Origin: Symsagittifera roscoffensis
Lineage: Eukaryota > Xenacoelomorpha > Acoela > Convolutidae
Reading direction: 5' to 3'
DNA: 64,000 bases
Assembly: GCF_963678635.1 (NCBI RefSeq)
Contig: NC_087066.1
Location: 2,265,745 to 2,329,744, forward strand
The first letter of the stretch is position 1, and each line of letters begins with the position of its first letter. The notes below the pieces were generated by a model. That model had not been told where the DNA came from. It made no database searches and saw only the letters and a program-made list of their open reading frames with translations. Made by a program: the position numbers and the translations under genes. This document shows positions 17,719 to 26,950 of the stretch, piece after piece.

Positions 17719-18089
17719 GGAAACTTCTAGGAAAACTCCCTGACATTCACAAATAAGGATGTCAGCTCCGACCCGTTACATGATGTGCTAACAATTACGC
17801 ATGAAGATATGAATATAAAATTGAATAAGCATAACCTAGCAGCAAGTCATCCATTAAAAAGTAATTCAATTGCGCCTGGATTAGTAAAACTTTTTCAGGC
17901 CAGTCATGATAATTTCTGGAGACGCGCATGGAAATAAAATCATCTATCATAAACTCTTAGCACAAGAATTTAGAATACAGTTCTCCTCAGTTGTGAAAAC
18001 TCAAGCAAAAGCTTTCACTGCAATTATGGTAAGCTGTTCAACATATGTGCCTTTTTCTATTCATTATAAAAATATATCCACCTGATGTT

Positions 18090-18387
18090 TCAAATGCCAT
18101 CAACTTTTTTTAGAATGGTAAACACCTGCTAAAAAGTAATTTGATTTTCTAACGCTGTTGTCACCAGTTATATTAACTGAAATTGCTTGTATCTTCGAAG
18201 ATGCTGGAACTTTTTCTGATCTACTCGAAATAGCTAAAGTAAAACCCGTCTTCAAGGAAGAGGACCAAGTTAGTTTCTTAAATATTTGTCTAATGTCGCT
18301 CTCACCACTAATATGTTAAATTTTTGAAAACAAATATATATGGGCAATTAATGGACCTGTTTTCCGAAGTTCAAGTTTTTGAACTCA
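18090..18387 (+). mobile_element. LINE reverse-transcriptase fragment, left of copy B
   Basis: One frame reads LTEIACIFEDAGTFSDLLEI then AKVKPVFKEED, the conserved RT stretch found in CR1/Jockey-type LINEs before the NYRPISLL motif, which appears here decayed (FLNICLMSLSPL). It stops at the copy B target site (CTCA, 18384-18387); the RT continues at 37283. Several stops show that it is dead. Confidence 0.75.
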
Positions 18388-18797
18388 TGAGTTAGGACCG
18401 AGTTGGTTAACTCATAGAGTAATTTCGGATAGGGTACACCGTCTGCTCGTCACGCTATCTTATTTTCGGCCGGATAGATTCGTGCAACTTCTTAGTCTAA
18501 TACCGATCCTAATCTTACTCTTATACTATCTAGTCTCAGGTTGTTTAACTAGTCTCTGCTAGGCTCAATAGATCTAGGGTATACTGGTTTATTGCGGTTG
18601 CTGAAGTGCTCGGGAGAGTCCAACTAATTTCTAAGTTAAATTCAAATCTCTCTGGTGCTGAAATTACAAGTAATTTCAGCACTTACAAATAAGTGGGTTG
18701 TTAGTTAGATGGATCATGATTGGTTAATATTAAATACTTTACATTGGTAAAATATCTAATTTATCCAATCATAAAATGTAGTTTAGATCAGGTTCCA
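18388..18797 (-). repeat. 3' LTR of copy B (410 bp)
   Basis: Matches the 5' LTR at 36869-37278, including the TGAGTTAGGACCG start and a hairpin (18655-18682) with a perfect 12-bp stem. AATAAA in the element sense marks probable polyadenylation. Confidence 0.96.
18655..18682 (-). promoter_or_regulatory. LTR RNA hairpin (copy B 3' LTR)
   Basis: Arms GTGCTGAAATTA and TAATTTCAGCAC pair over 12 bp around a CTTG loop. Confidence 0.7.
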
Positions 18798-20412
18798 CCC
18801 ATCCGGGTTTTACAGAGTTTTTTAGAATAGTTCTTCTGCAATTCGAAGGATGGATGATGGACGTTGGTGTTTGGCGAACATCTTATTTCTTCTGTTTCCT
18901 CTTTGTTAAAGAAGTTCCAGGAAGCTGGAGTTAGAGACATAAGACGTTGTGTCTTCTAGTGACAACGACTAAGTCTTTGCAACAAACTCAAATCTGATTT
19001 CAGAATGGTTTGCTATGTCAGGTTTTTCTGTTCTGCGTGGAGAACTTCTTTTGTGTCTGATCTAGTTTGGGAATGGCGTGGAGATTGTGCGTGGAGGGGA
19101 TGCCTGGTTACTCGGATCTGTACGTATACTTGAACATCGAGGTGGTCATTGGTCTAGTTCAATGAAGTCCTTTTCTGCGAAGTCAAGTCGTACTCTAAAT
19201 CCTTTGAGTTGTGATTGTGAGTGGCATATCGATTGTGGTTGGTCATTCTCTCTCGAGTGTAGTGGGGTCGTTTTGTCTTTAGATGTTCGTCCTTGGTGTT
19301 GTATTCTGATCTATGTATTGCATAATGTAATTTACATTTTATAAAACATTTATTAGTTTAATATTTTTTAATTATGATTTTAGTTAGTTGTTTTCACAAA
19401 AGCTTTTTGTTTTAGTTCGGTTATTTTGAAGAGTTACTCACACTTGAGTAGCTCTTATTAAAAATAGAGGTGTGGTCACAAAGCGTGGATGTAGCACGGT
19501 GGGTTAGGCCGGCTATAGAGCATGCTCAGGACGTCCTTCCTGGTGGGTTAGGCCAGGAGTGGGAGTATGATTTCATGCGGTTTTTGTGAGGGGTCCTGTT
19601 ATGTGACAACGTTTTATGTTGGGTTTGTTGTGGTTTTTCTTATGTCTTGTTGGTTATGTCCTTTTTCCAAAAAGCAAATTGTTCGTGGTATGGGTTTGTC
19701 TTTCGACTTTTTTGTGTTTTATTATTTCTTTCTTAGACTTTATAATAGTCTTCAAAAGAATAAATTATCCAGTTTTAAACTGGGTTAATCCGGTTTGGGT
19801 ACCGTTGGTTTCCTTTTCTTAGTCATGCTGTTATTCTATGATTTGTGGTATTTAGTAAGCTGCGTTGGTTAGTTTTGTTTAGTATATGATTCCTTTCCAA
19901 CCGGGTTAAAGGAAAGTTTGAAACATGTTATTATATGTTAGAGTTGTTGAGTGTGAAAACTTGAAACTGAAATTCATTATTTTAAACAATTCTTCGTGGG
20001 CGAGCTGTGCGAGTGTGGATAGAATTTCTGTGCGAATAAATGAGAATATCAAAAGGTTAGTACTGCATTTGCATTTTATTAATTTATTGCATAGAATTTG
20101 GAAATTTACTGCTAGTTTATGGGGGAATTTTAAGTTACAAATTTTCATCATAATTAGATTTACTGCTTGTGGGGAAAATTTTAGAAATGAATTCACTGCA
20201 TTGGTATTAAATTTATAAATTTATAAGTGTAAGAGATTAATAGAATTGTTGAAATCTGTTTGATGAAATTTGCGATCTTTATTTGTTTTTTGTGGTTTTT
20301 GAAGGTGATCGTCGGATGAAGGCTAAAAATCTAAAGAAAACATGGATAAAGTATGGTGAGTTTTTTAATATTTTAATTAGTTAGTAATATTCATTTAATT
20401 CATACTTACTTG
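18798..20412 (-). other. 3' non-coding region of copy B
   Basis: 1.6 kb between the 601-aa ORF stop and the 3' LTR. It holds a 79-nt candidate intron next to the stop, an AATAAA near 20278 on the sense strand, and two copies of GTGGGTTAGGCC about 40 bp apart (near 19500-19555) that may form RNA structure. The purine tract next to the LTR is weak (sense GGATGGG). A 96-codon - strand ORF at 19906-20196 is frameshifted in copy C, so I do not call it a gene. Confidence 0.6.
20331..20409 (-). other. candidate 79-nt intron after the 601-aa ORF stop (copy B)
   Basis: Sense strand: donor GTAAGTATG three nt after the TAA stop, a perfect TACTAAC branch-type motif, and acceptor TTTTCTTTAG. The exon base before GT is A here (CAG in copy C). 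Confidence 0.5.
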
Positions 20413-22218
20413 TTAGTCGTCGGGGAAAAAACCGTGGGGGAAGATGTCGTGAATTAGTTCTGAAGTTGTTAGTAGTTTAGCTAAGATGCGGATGATATTT
20501 TTAGTTTGAAGCAGTGGCCAAAGCAATTGAAGTGCCTTAATAGTGGTTAGTTCTTCAGTGCCAACTGCAAACTCATAAGGTGTGTTTTGGATTAGATTAT
20601 ATAATTTGTGATTGAATTTAGTGTTGTGGATGAATTCTAAAATTGGGATTTCTATAGGTTGTACAAACTCGTGCGGGATAAGGAAGGGTCGGGATTCTTC
20701 GGCGTTGAAGGTCTTGGTGATGGGACAGAAGATGTACATTTGGGTTATGGGATCATAATTGCGAAGAATACCATGAAGGTTAGTATCTTTAATGCAATAT
20801 GTGAAATTTAGGAAAAATGGTGAAGTGTATTTGGAATTAATGAATTGAAAACGATGGTGTGGTTGTCTAGAGGGTGTGTGTAGGTCAAAGTGATTTTGGA
20901 TGAAGCGATAATAACTATATGTGTGGGTTTGTTTAGTGCGCAACATAATATCGTGTGAGCAGTGTAAATCTCTTTCGTGTGGTGCAAGGAAATGAAAGGT
21001 TAGTGAAAATATTTGGAAGCGTTCTTTGAAACTTTCGTATGCTTGTGTGTCTATTAGTGCTTCTGAAATAATGTGATCAAACTTTCGGTCGAAGATGTTT
21101 AGTGTAAATATATATGGTGTCTTGATGAAAAATTTCTCAGTAATTTGTGGATTAGCGAAGCGATCGTCGTCTAAGAATTGATCTTGGTTAGCTCTGATGA
21201 TGTTGTGATCATAGTATTCGAGTGTATATTCGTTAGCTCTAGGTGCAGTGTGTGTTTTTAGTGATTTTTTATATCCAACGTAAGTAAATTGTCTAGCGGT
21301 TAGTGGTGTAGTGAGTCGATATAGCATGTCCGTATTTCGCTCTATATCGATGTGAGTGTTAGATAAAGGTAAGCAAAGAGGGTTAGTAAAATGATAATAT
21401 GAGGTCCAAGAGAGAGTGGGCATTAAAACGTATTCATCTACAAAGTTGCGTGTTTCGTTAGTGTCGTGGGGGGTGTTTAAGGTGTATTGTGGGAATGAGG
21501 GTAAGGTGATGGCTAAAAATTCTTTTGTGTTAGTATGCTTGGGGTGGTTGATGTATTCACGGGCTGTTCCTGGTTTTGCTGGGAAAGGATGGTTGGGGAA
21601 CTTTCTTTTAAAAGTGCGGTAAGCTCTATTAGTGTTGAGTGAAGATTCAGTTGATGTGGATGATGGTGCTAATGATTCAGTATAATTTGAAGAGGGTGTA
21701 GGGGTAGGGGGGTTGGATGAATTTATTGTGGAGGAGATTTGGTTTATGGTTGGGGTATTAAGGTGGTAGGGTTGTTGTTGAAGGGTAATAAAATTATCTA
21801 GCTCTGGGGAGATTCGGGGGGTGTCTGGAGAATGAGATGATTGGTCAGAATGGTATGAGGAGTAGGTTGGGGTAACTTGGGAAGCATAAGAGGGTGTGGG
21901 AGTGATTGGGTCAGGGTTATTGGATAATATGGGTTGAAAAGGGGGTTGAGAAAAATTAGAAGAGTCATGAAAATTATTGGATGGGGATGGTTCTGAGTCG
22001 GCAAATTCATCGGGGGTTTCAATATTCGGGTTATTGAGTTGTGAGATGGAATATAAAACGGAGATGTGTGAATTAGTGTCGGAATTCATGCCTGATGTTA
22101 CATTACTAGGTGGAAAATCGGGTGGCGGAAAAGCAAAAAGTGGTATTATTGGGATTGGAGAGGTAAGATTGGTTGGGTGGGAATTTGATCGGTGTAGTGA
22201 TCCAAGTTGGCGGCTCAT
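20413..22218 (-). CDS. orphan 601-aa protein downstream of Env (copy B)
   Basis: The last ORF of the element. Its ATG overlaps the Env TGA in ATGA (22215-22218). Residues 1-210 are disordered and Ser/Pro/Thr/Asn-rich; residues about 211-601 look globular, with many aromatics and His, a basic entry (RTFKRKF) and no signal peptide or clear membrane helix. I recognise no family or catalytic motif. The same ORF is intact in copy C with only a few substitutions. Translation is probably coupled to Env or from a spliced RNA. The position suggests an accessory role, such as regulation or packaging; that is guesswork. Confidence 0.85.
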   Translation of the reverse strand: MSRQLGSLHRSNSHPTNLTSPIPIIPLFAFPPPDFPPSNVTSGMNSDTNSHISVLYSISQLNNPNIETPDEFADSEPSPSNNFHDSSNFSQPPFQPILSNNPDPITPTPSYASQVTPTYSSYHSDQSSHSPDTPRISPELDNFITLQQQPYHLNTPTINQISSTINSSNPPTPTPSSNYTESLAPSSTSTESSLNTNRAYRTFKRKFPNHPFPAKPGTAREYINHPKHTNTKEFLAITLPSFPQYTLNTPHDTNETRNFVDEYVLMPTLSWTSYYHFTNPLCLPLSNTHIDIERNTDMLYRLTTPLTARQFTYVGYKKSLKTHTAPRANEYTLEYYDHNIIRANQDQFLDDDRFANPQITEKFFIKTPYIFTLNIFDRKFDHIISEALIDTQAYESFKERFQIFSLTFHFLAPHERDLHCSHDIMLRTKQTHTYSYYRFIQNHFDLHTPSRQPHHRFQFINSKYTSPFFLNFTYCIKDTNLHGILRNYDPITQMYIFCPITKTFNAEESRPFLIPHEFVQPIEIPILEFIHNTKFNHKLYNLIQNTPYEFAVGTEELTTIKALQLLWPLLQTKNIIRILAKLLTTSELIHDIFPHGFFPDD

Positions 22219-24833
22219 CGTGGGCTAAAAAAATGATTATTTTGAGACTGAAAAGCGGTGGTATGGGGTTGTTCAATAATTTGTTCATAAGTATTATCAT
22301 CTTGTGACTGGTGTGTCATTATATGTTGGATGGGACTTTGTGATGTGGTGAGTCGAAAATTTGGATTATGTGTGATGGCTAAATTTCGAAAATTTCGTGG
22401 GACTAGGGATAGTGGATGGTTATTTGGTAGGGGTGGTAATTGTGGTGCCGTTGGCGTTATGTCTACATTGTTATGTTCTTCGTCGTATGTATTTTGTCGT
22501 GTTGCTATTTTTGTGTTATATTCTTTTATTTGTGCGTCTAAAAGAATTTTGTTTATAGATGTAGAAAAGATTCCAAAAAATCCTGCAAAGAGTATGCGTG
22601 CTACGCTTGCTTGTCTGTTTACTTGTGTGTGTATAGCACATGTGTTGTAGATTCCTTTTAAAAGTGAGAAAAGAAATCCAATAAAGTTAAACATTGCGTA
22701 TAAAATAGTCAATTTTTCTAAGATGTAGTAGGGCCATCCTAGAAAATCGAGGATCTCATTTTTGAGTGTGACAAAGCTAAAAATGTTAATTGGTGATATA
22801 TCTTGGGGACGGTATTTTTCACCGTTTAGATATATATAATCTTTAATGTCTTTAAAATATCCGCTATAGTCTTGCGTGTAGATATCGGCAAATCCTGCGG
22901 TTTCTGCAAGTTTGCGTAAATTTTGGTCTATTGATTGTCTTTTTATAGTGTCCATTTGTGTTAATAATTCTTGGAATTGTTGTGTTCTAATGTGATGTTG
23001 AATATCTGATTTTGAATAGATTCCTATTGATTGTAAGTCTATATTTGGGTTTCGAGCAATAGCGCGAATGCTTTCTGGTGAAAATTTTTTGAGTGATTGC
23101 ATTAATGTGGGATATGGAGTGAGAAGATAATATTTATTTTCATCAGGGTTTAGTTGTACTACATTGTGGCTGTTTTCTGATCCACATGGGACTGCGGTAT
23201 CCCAGAAATAGGTTCTTCGTGAAAGTGTATCCACGAAATGTACTTTATTCTTATAAAAGATAGGGATTCTTTTATAACATCGTTTATCTTCAAAAACGTA
23301 TAGTGGTGATACTTTTTTAGTACAAGTATAAAACCATAAGATGTTTCCTTCATAGTCTAAAAAATTTGATCTATTTCCAGATAATAAGTATCCTGCATAG
23401 GGTATTTTTAATACTGCTAGTGCAAGTGATTGTAATATTTGTGTTCGTTCTAATTCGCATAGTTGGTGTAGTGTTTCTAATTCGGAGAGTGACATTTCTT
23501 GAAAAATTCGGCTAATTGTATAATCTAGTTTCATATCTAAATGAATATCATAGTGGATATTACCGAAATATGTAGTATTCATTAGTGATAATTCTTGTAA
23601 GCGTGTGCTTCTGGTGTCATGGGGTTTTAGATGTCCACCAGGTTGTCCGTTACTTTTTTCAAAATTAACTGGTATATAGGATGTTCCTTCGTTTAGAGGA
23701 TGACCTGTGGCATATGGGTCGATTTTTACTTTTTCAGTGGTCATGTCGAATCCTTTTTCGTATTCAACTAATATCTCGGAGTATTGTGTTCTGTGAAGTG
23801 GATTCCTGTATTTACATGCAAGTTCTGTTTCTTGATATATTTGAAAACGTGTCAATTTATTTTCTATATTGTCTATGTTTCTAAAATTAGAACTTAGTTT
23901 TCGTGATGGATGGACTTGTTCATATGGAATTGATTGTATAAAATATTTTTCGTGAAATTTTATCATACGAGCGTGTATTTTTGCTACTTGAAATGTTGTA
24001 CATGTATCTTCGGGGAACCAAACAATTGTTGCTTGTGTTCTCGTTGTAGGGTCGCAATAACCTTGATCATTTTTACAAGGTAATCGGATTCCTTGATAGA
24101 TCATTGTATTATCTGATAAATCTCGTGTTAGTTGTATTTTTTCGAGTTGTATTTTCCAATCGAAAAACATTATTTCTTGGTATCCTTTATTTTTTGTGTC
24201 TGCTTTGCAGTTTGATGGGTCATTTATACCAATGTGTGGTATCCAATGTTTATCGTGTAGGTCATAGGTTAATCGTCCGTGTGCGCCGTTATACGGGTAT
24301 TTTTCGTCTAGTTTTATATGTCCTTGGTGTCTTTCAAGTTGTGATTGATGTACAGAGTCTGAAAAAACTTGAAAATTAACTAACTTTCTTGCGGAGTTTT
24401 TATTTTGTGTGATGTTTAGTCTAAGTAATTCATTTTTACAATCGTCGGGATTGAGATGTAAAAGACGTTCTATATTACTCTGATAGAATGATTCATGGTC
24501 AAGTCGGTTTTTGTTTCCGTTCGAGACTTGTGAACAATGTACTTTCTTTTCGGAAAATGTTGCTGTGAATTTATAACCTGTAACTGTTGTTGCTCGGGCT
24601 TTTGAATAGAGTGTTGCTATTACATCTGTGGTTTCTATAGCTTGTGGTTCTGTTTCACATTGTGATACTTGATTTATTGCATATTTATGTAGTGTTTTTT
24701 GTTCATTTTCTTCACAATCGTAATGTGTTACTAATAAATCTTGTGGTCCTGTACGAGGGGAAGGGTTTATGTTTTGATTTGAGATTACTAGAAAAAGGAT
24801 TTGGAGAAAAATTAATAATTTTAGAATATACAT
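22215..24833 (-). CDS. Env membrane glycoprotein, 872 aa, intact (copy B)
   Basis: Class I topology: signal peptide at 1-19, a Cys-rich ectodomain, a hydrophobic membrane segment (about 705-725), a second hydrophobic stretch (about 745-765) and a Pro/Asn/Gln-rich tail. The ectodomain has YDC (38-40), a Tyr...Val...Cys run to C59, C100, and the pattern LPC-X6-C...W...C at C253, C260, W272, C278. This layout resembles chuvirus-type glycoproteins, which are known to have been captured by other LTR elements. Several NxS/T sites occur. The start overlaps the AUG-less frame by 13 nt and the stop overlaps the 601-aa ORF. Family assignment is by motif memory only; structure prediction would decide it. 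Confidence 0.85.
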   Translation of the reverse strand: MYILKLLIFLQILFLVISNQNINPSPRTGPQDLLVTHYDCEENEQKTLHKYAINQVSQCETEPQAIETTDVIATLYSKARATTVTGYKFTATFSEKKVHCSQVSNGNKNRLDHESFYQSNIERLLHLNPDDCKNELLRLNITQNKNSARKLVNFQVFSDSVHQSQLERHQGHIKLDEKYPYNGAHGRLTYDLHDKHWIPHIGINDPSNCKADTKNKGYQEIMFFDWKIQLEKIQLTRDLSDNTMIYQGIRLPCKNDQGYCDPTTRTQATIVWFPEDTCTTFQVAKIHARMIKFHEKYFIQSIPYEQVHPSRKLSSNFRNIDNIENKLTRFQIYQETELACKYRNPLHRTQYSEILVEYEKGFDMTTEKVKIDPYATGHPLNEGTSYIPVNFEKSNGQPGGHLKPHDTRSTRLQELSLMNTTYFGNIHYDIHLDMKLDYTISRIFQEMSLSELETLHQLCELERTQILQSLALAVLKIPYAGYLLSGNRSNFLDYEGNILWFYTCTKKVSPLYVFEDKRCYKRIPIFYKNKVHFVDTLSRRTYFWDTAVPCGSENSHNVVQLNPDENKYYLLTPYPTLMQSLKKFSPESIRAIARNPNIDLQSIGIYSKSDIQHHIRTQQFQELLTQMDTIKRQSIDQNLRKLAETAGFADIYTQDYSGYFKDIKDYIYLNGEKYRPQDISPINIFSFVTLKNEILDFLGWPYYILEKLTILYAMFNFIGFLFSLLKGIYNTCAIHTQVNRQASVARILFAGFFGIFSTSINKILLDAQIKEYNTKIATRQNTYDEEHNNVDITPTAPQLPPLPNNHPLSLVPRNFRNLAITHNPNFRLTTSQSPIQHIMTHQSQDDNTYEQIIEQPHTTAFQSQNNHFFSPR

Positions 24834-25957
24834 GTGTATGATAATCCTGAGTATGGATTATAAAATGTAATGTAGCCAATTGTGTTTTTGGTATATCTGT
24901 CGTATTTGTATATTACTTCAGTAGTTATAAACGGTGGTGGTAGTGATTGAGCTGTTATGTTAGGTGGATTTAATGGGTAGGGATGTTGGGTAATATTATT
25001 TAACTTAACTGTGATTTCAAACTTTTATTGTAAACTGTTTTGTTGGAGTATTTGAATATTGTGATCACGGATATCGTTGTGAATATCTTGGCGATATTGT
25101 AATCTATTAAGTGCCCAGTTATGAAGGCGGTTACTTTCTTGATGTTGTCCAAATAATGGTGGAGGTGCTGTAAATGTATTCCAATCTAGTCTTAAAGGAA
25201 TATTTATTGATGATTGTTCTCGATATCTGGCGTCGAGATTATTTGGAAAATTTAAGTTAAAAGGTGGTGGTGAAATCTGGCTTATTGATGGTGTTGATGG
25301 TAGTGATAATGTTTCTGGTAGTGATGAGGATGTTGTTGTATCCGTAGAAATATCTATTGGATTATTGACTAAATTTAATTCACCTTGTGTAAATGAATGT
25401 GTTGTCCAATATGGTAGTCGTGATGCCTGGTTTGGGGGGTTAAAGGGATTTTCACGTATTTGTTCAGATGTTGGTGTTGAACCTAAGTAATCTGATGGTA
25501 GGCTTGAGGTGCTACGTTGTGAAAGAAGCGTAGGGGTTTCTGGTAATATACCAATGGGGTTTTCTGGAGTGTTTTGTGATGGGGATTGAGGTATATCAAA
25601 ATGAACTCGGGGAGTTTGAAAATTTCTGTTTCGTCGAGGATGTATAATTTGTCTATTTATTTCGACTGTATTTTGGTTTTGACTAGGATTTCTTATTCTA
25701 CTTAGTTCTTGTGGTAGTGTTGGGTATAGGTTATATGTTGGTTCGCTTAGAGGTGCTTGTCGTTGAACTGGTTCTAGTGGTTCTGATAAACGAGCATGTC
25801 GTTCTTCAAAAGTGTATGGATTGTCTTGAAAAAAAATTCGTGTAGATGTTTGAGGATTTTGAGTAGTTGAAGGTGGTGTTGGGTTATCTTGGGATGATGT
25901 CGGTGAAGACTGATTCTGTGACTGTTGGGTAGCAATTTTTGATGGATTTTTGAATTG
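24821..25957 (-). pseudogene. AUG-less S/T/P/Q-rich frame with one stop (copy B)
   Basis: The same 378-codon frame as in copy C, but a TAA stands at 25025-25027 (CAA TAA AAG where copy C has CAA TTA AAG). Otherwise open, again without Met. One codon longer than in copy A because of an in-frame Thr codon in a run of ACA codons. Confidence 0.7.
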
Positions 25958-25962
25958 TTACT

Positions 25963-26151
25963 TTAGTGGGAAGGTTTATGTTTATTATAATATTCTTCCA
26001 AAAAAATAATTAGAAAAATTGTTGCTAGGGCAAATGTGATGATTGCTTTCTTTATACATTTACATATTGTCAAAATGAGGGATGATAAAAATGTTATGAA
26101 AATTACAAACAATAAAAAAATATCAGTTCTACTGAAAATTGTTCGTATCAT
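25963..26151 (-). CDS. 62-aa small membrane protein (copy B)
   Basis: Same protein as in copy A, two probable membrane helices. It starts in the ATGA overlap with the upstream 76-aa ORF, which is broken here. Confidence 0.6.
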   Translation of the reverse strand: MIRTIFSRTDIFLLFVIFITFLSSLILTICKCIKKAIITFALATIFLIIFLEEYYNKHKPSH

Positions 26152-26379
26152 TTAGACAAGTTGTATAAATCGTACCTGTGGATATAATCAAGGGTTTTGG
26201 AAAGTTGGAGGAATAGTTCGAGTATAGTGTAGAAAATTAAAAAAATGTTACAAAAAATGATTAGGATTATTAGAAAAGATTCAAGTATATCAAAAAGAAA
26301 TATTATCAAGGTTTCAAATATTGTAAAAAAAATGTTTAAAATTTATGAGTATTTGAGTAACTGATTGAGAGAAGAGCAT
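26148..26379 (-). pseudogene. 76-aa hydrophobic ORF, frameshifted (copy B)
   Basis: An extra A in the poly-A run near 26325-26332 (8 instead of 7) shifts the frame early. Intact counterparts are in copies A and C. Confidence 0.65.
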
Positions 26380-26950
26380 TTAAGAAATGATCTCTTGGTC
26401 GAATATTTTTTGCTGTTTGAGGCGATTTTCAAGTGTGGTCGGATTATTTATTAGTTTTTTGACAAGTGGGTTGAGTTTTGTAAAAAATTGTTGGGGGCAA
26501 TTTTCATGGTGATCGGGAGGTCGTCTTTTTCTTTATTTTTGTTTGTCAAATGATCCGGGGTATGGTGAGATTTTTATACTTTAGGCTAATTAAAATGTTC
26601 ATTTTGTTACTTTAGGCTAAGTTAACAAATTTGCTTTGGGGGTATTCGTGGTCTGAGTTGGGGAAATATTGTTGATCTTTGGGTTATTAGATAAGGGAGG
26701 GGTACGGTATTATGGTGATATTTATTTTAGTTGTCAAGTTGGAGTGGTTTGCTTATTTTTGACCTGGAGGTCGTAAAGTTATAGTTATAGATGTGCCTGG
26801 AGTTCTATATGATTCGTCTAATTGGTCTTAGATGAATCCTATTGGTCTATTTTGAACTAGAATTATTGCGTACTTGTCAGCATGTTATTTTGAAAAATGT
26901 AAATGAAAAATGTTTCGAAGGTTTCAAGATTGTGAAGTATAATGTTAAAA
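26380..26950 (-). other. spacer after Gag-Pol (copy B)
   Basis: Counterpart of 3518-4115, with a 27-bp deletion near 26830. No gene seen. Confidence 0.5.

Noticed and set aside
19078-19344. 88-codon + strand ORF in the 3' region, also at 47545
   Set aside because: Antisense to the element, no family features; shared only because the copies are nearly identical.
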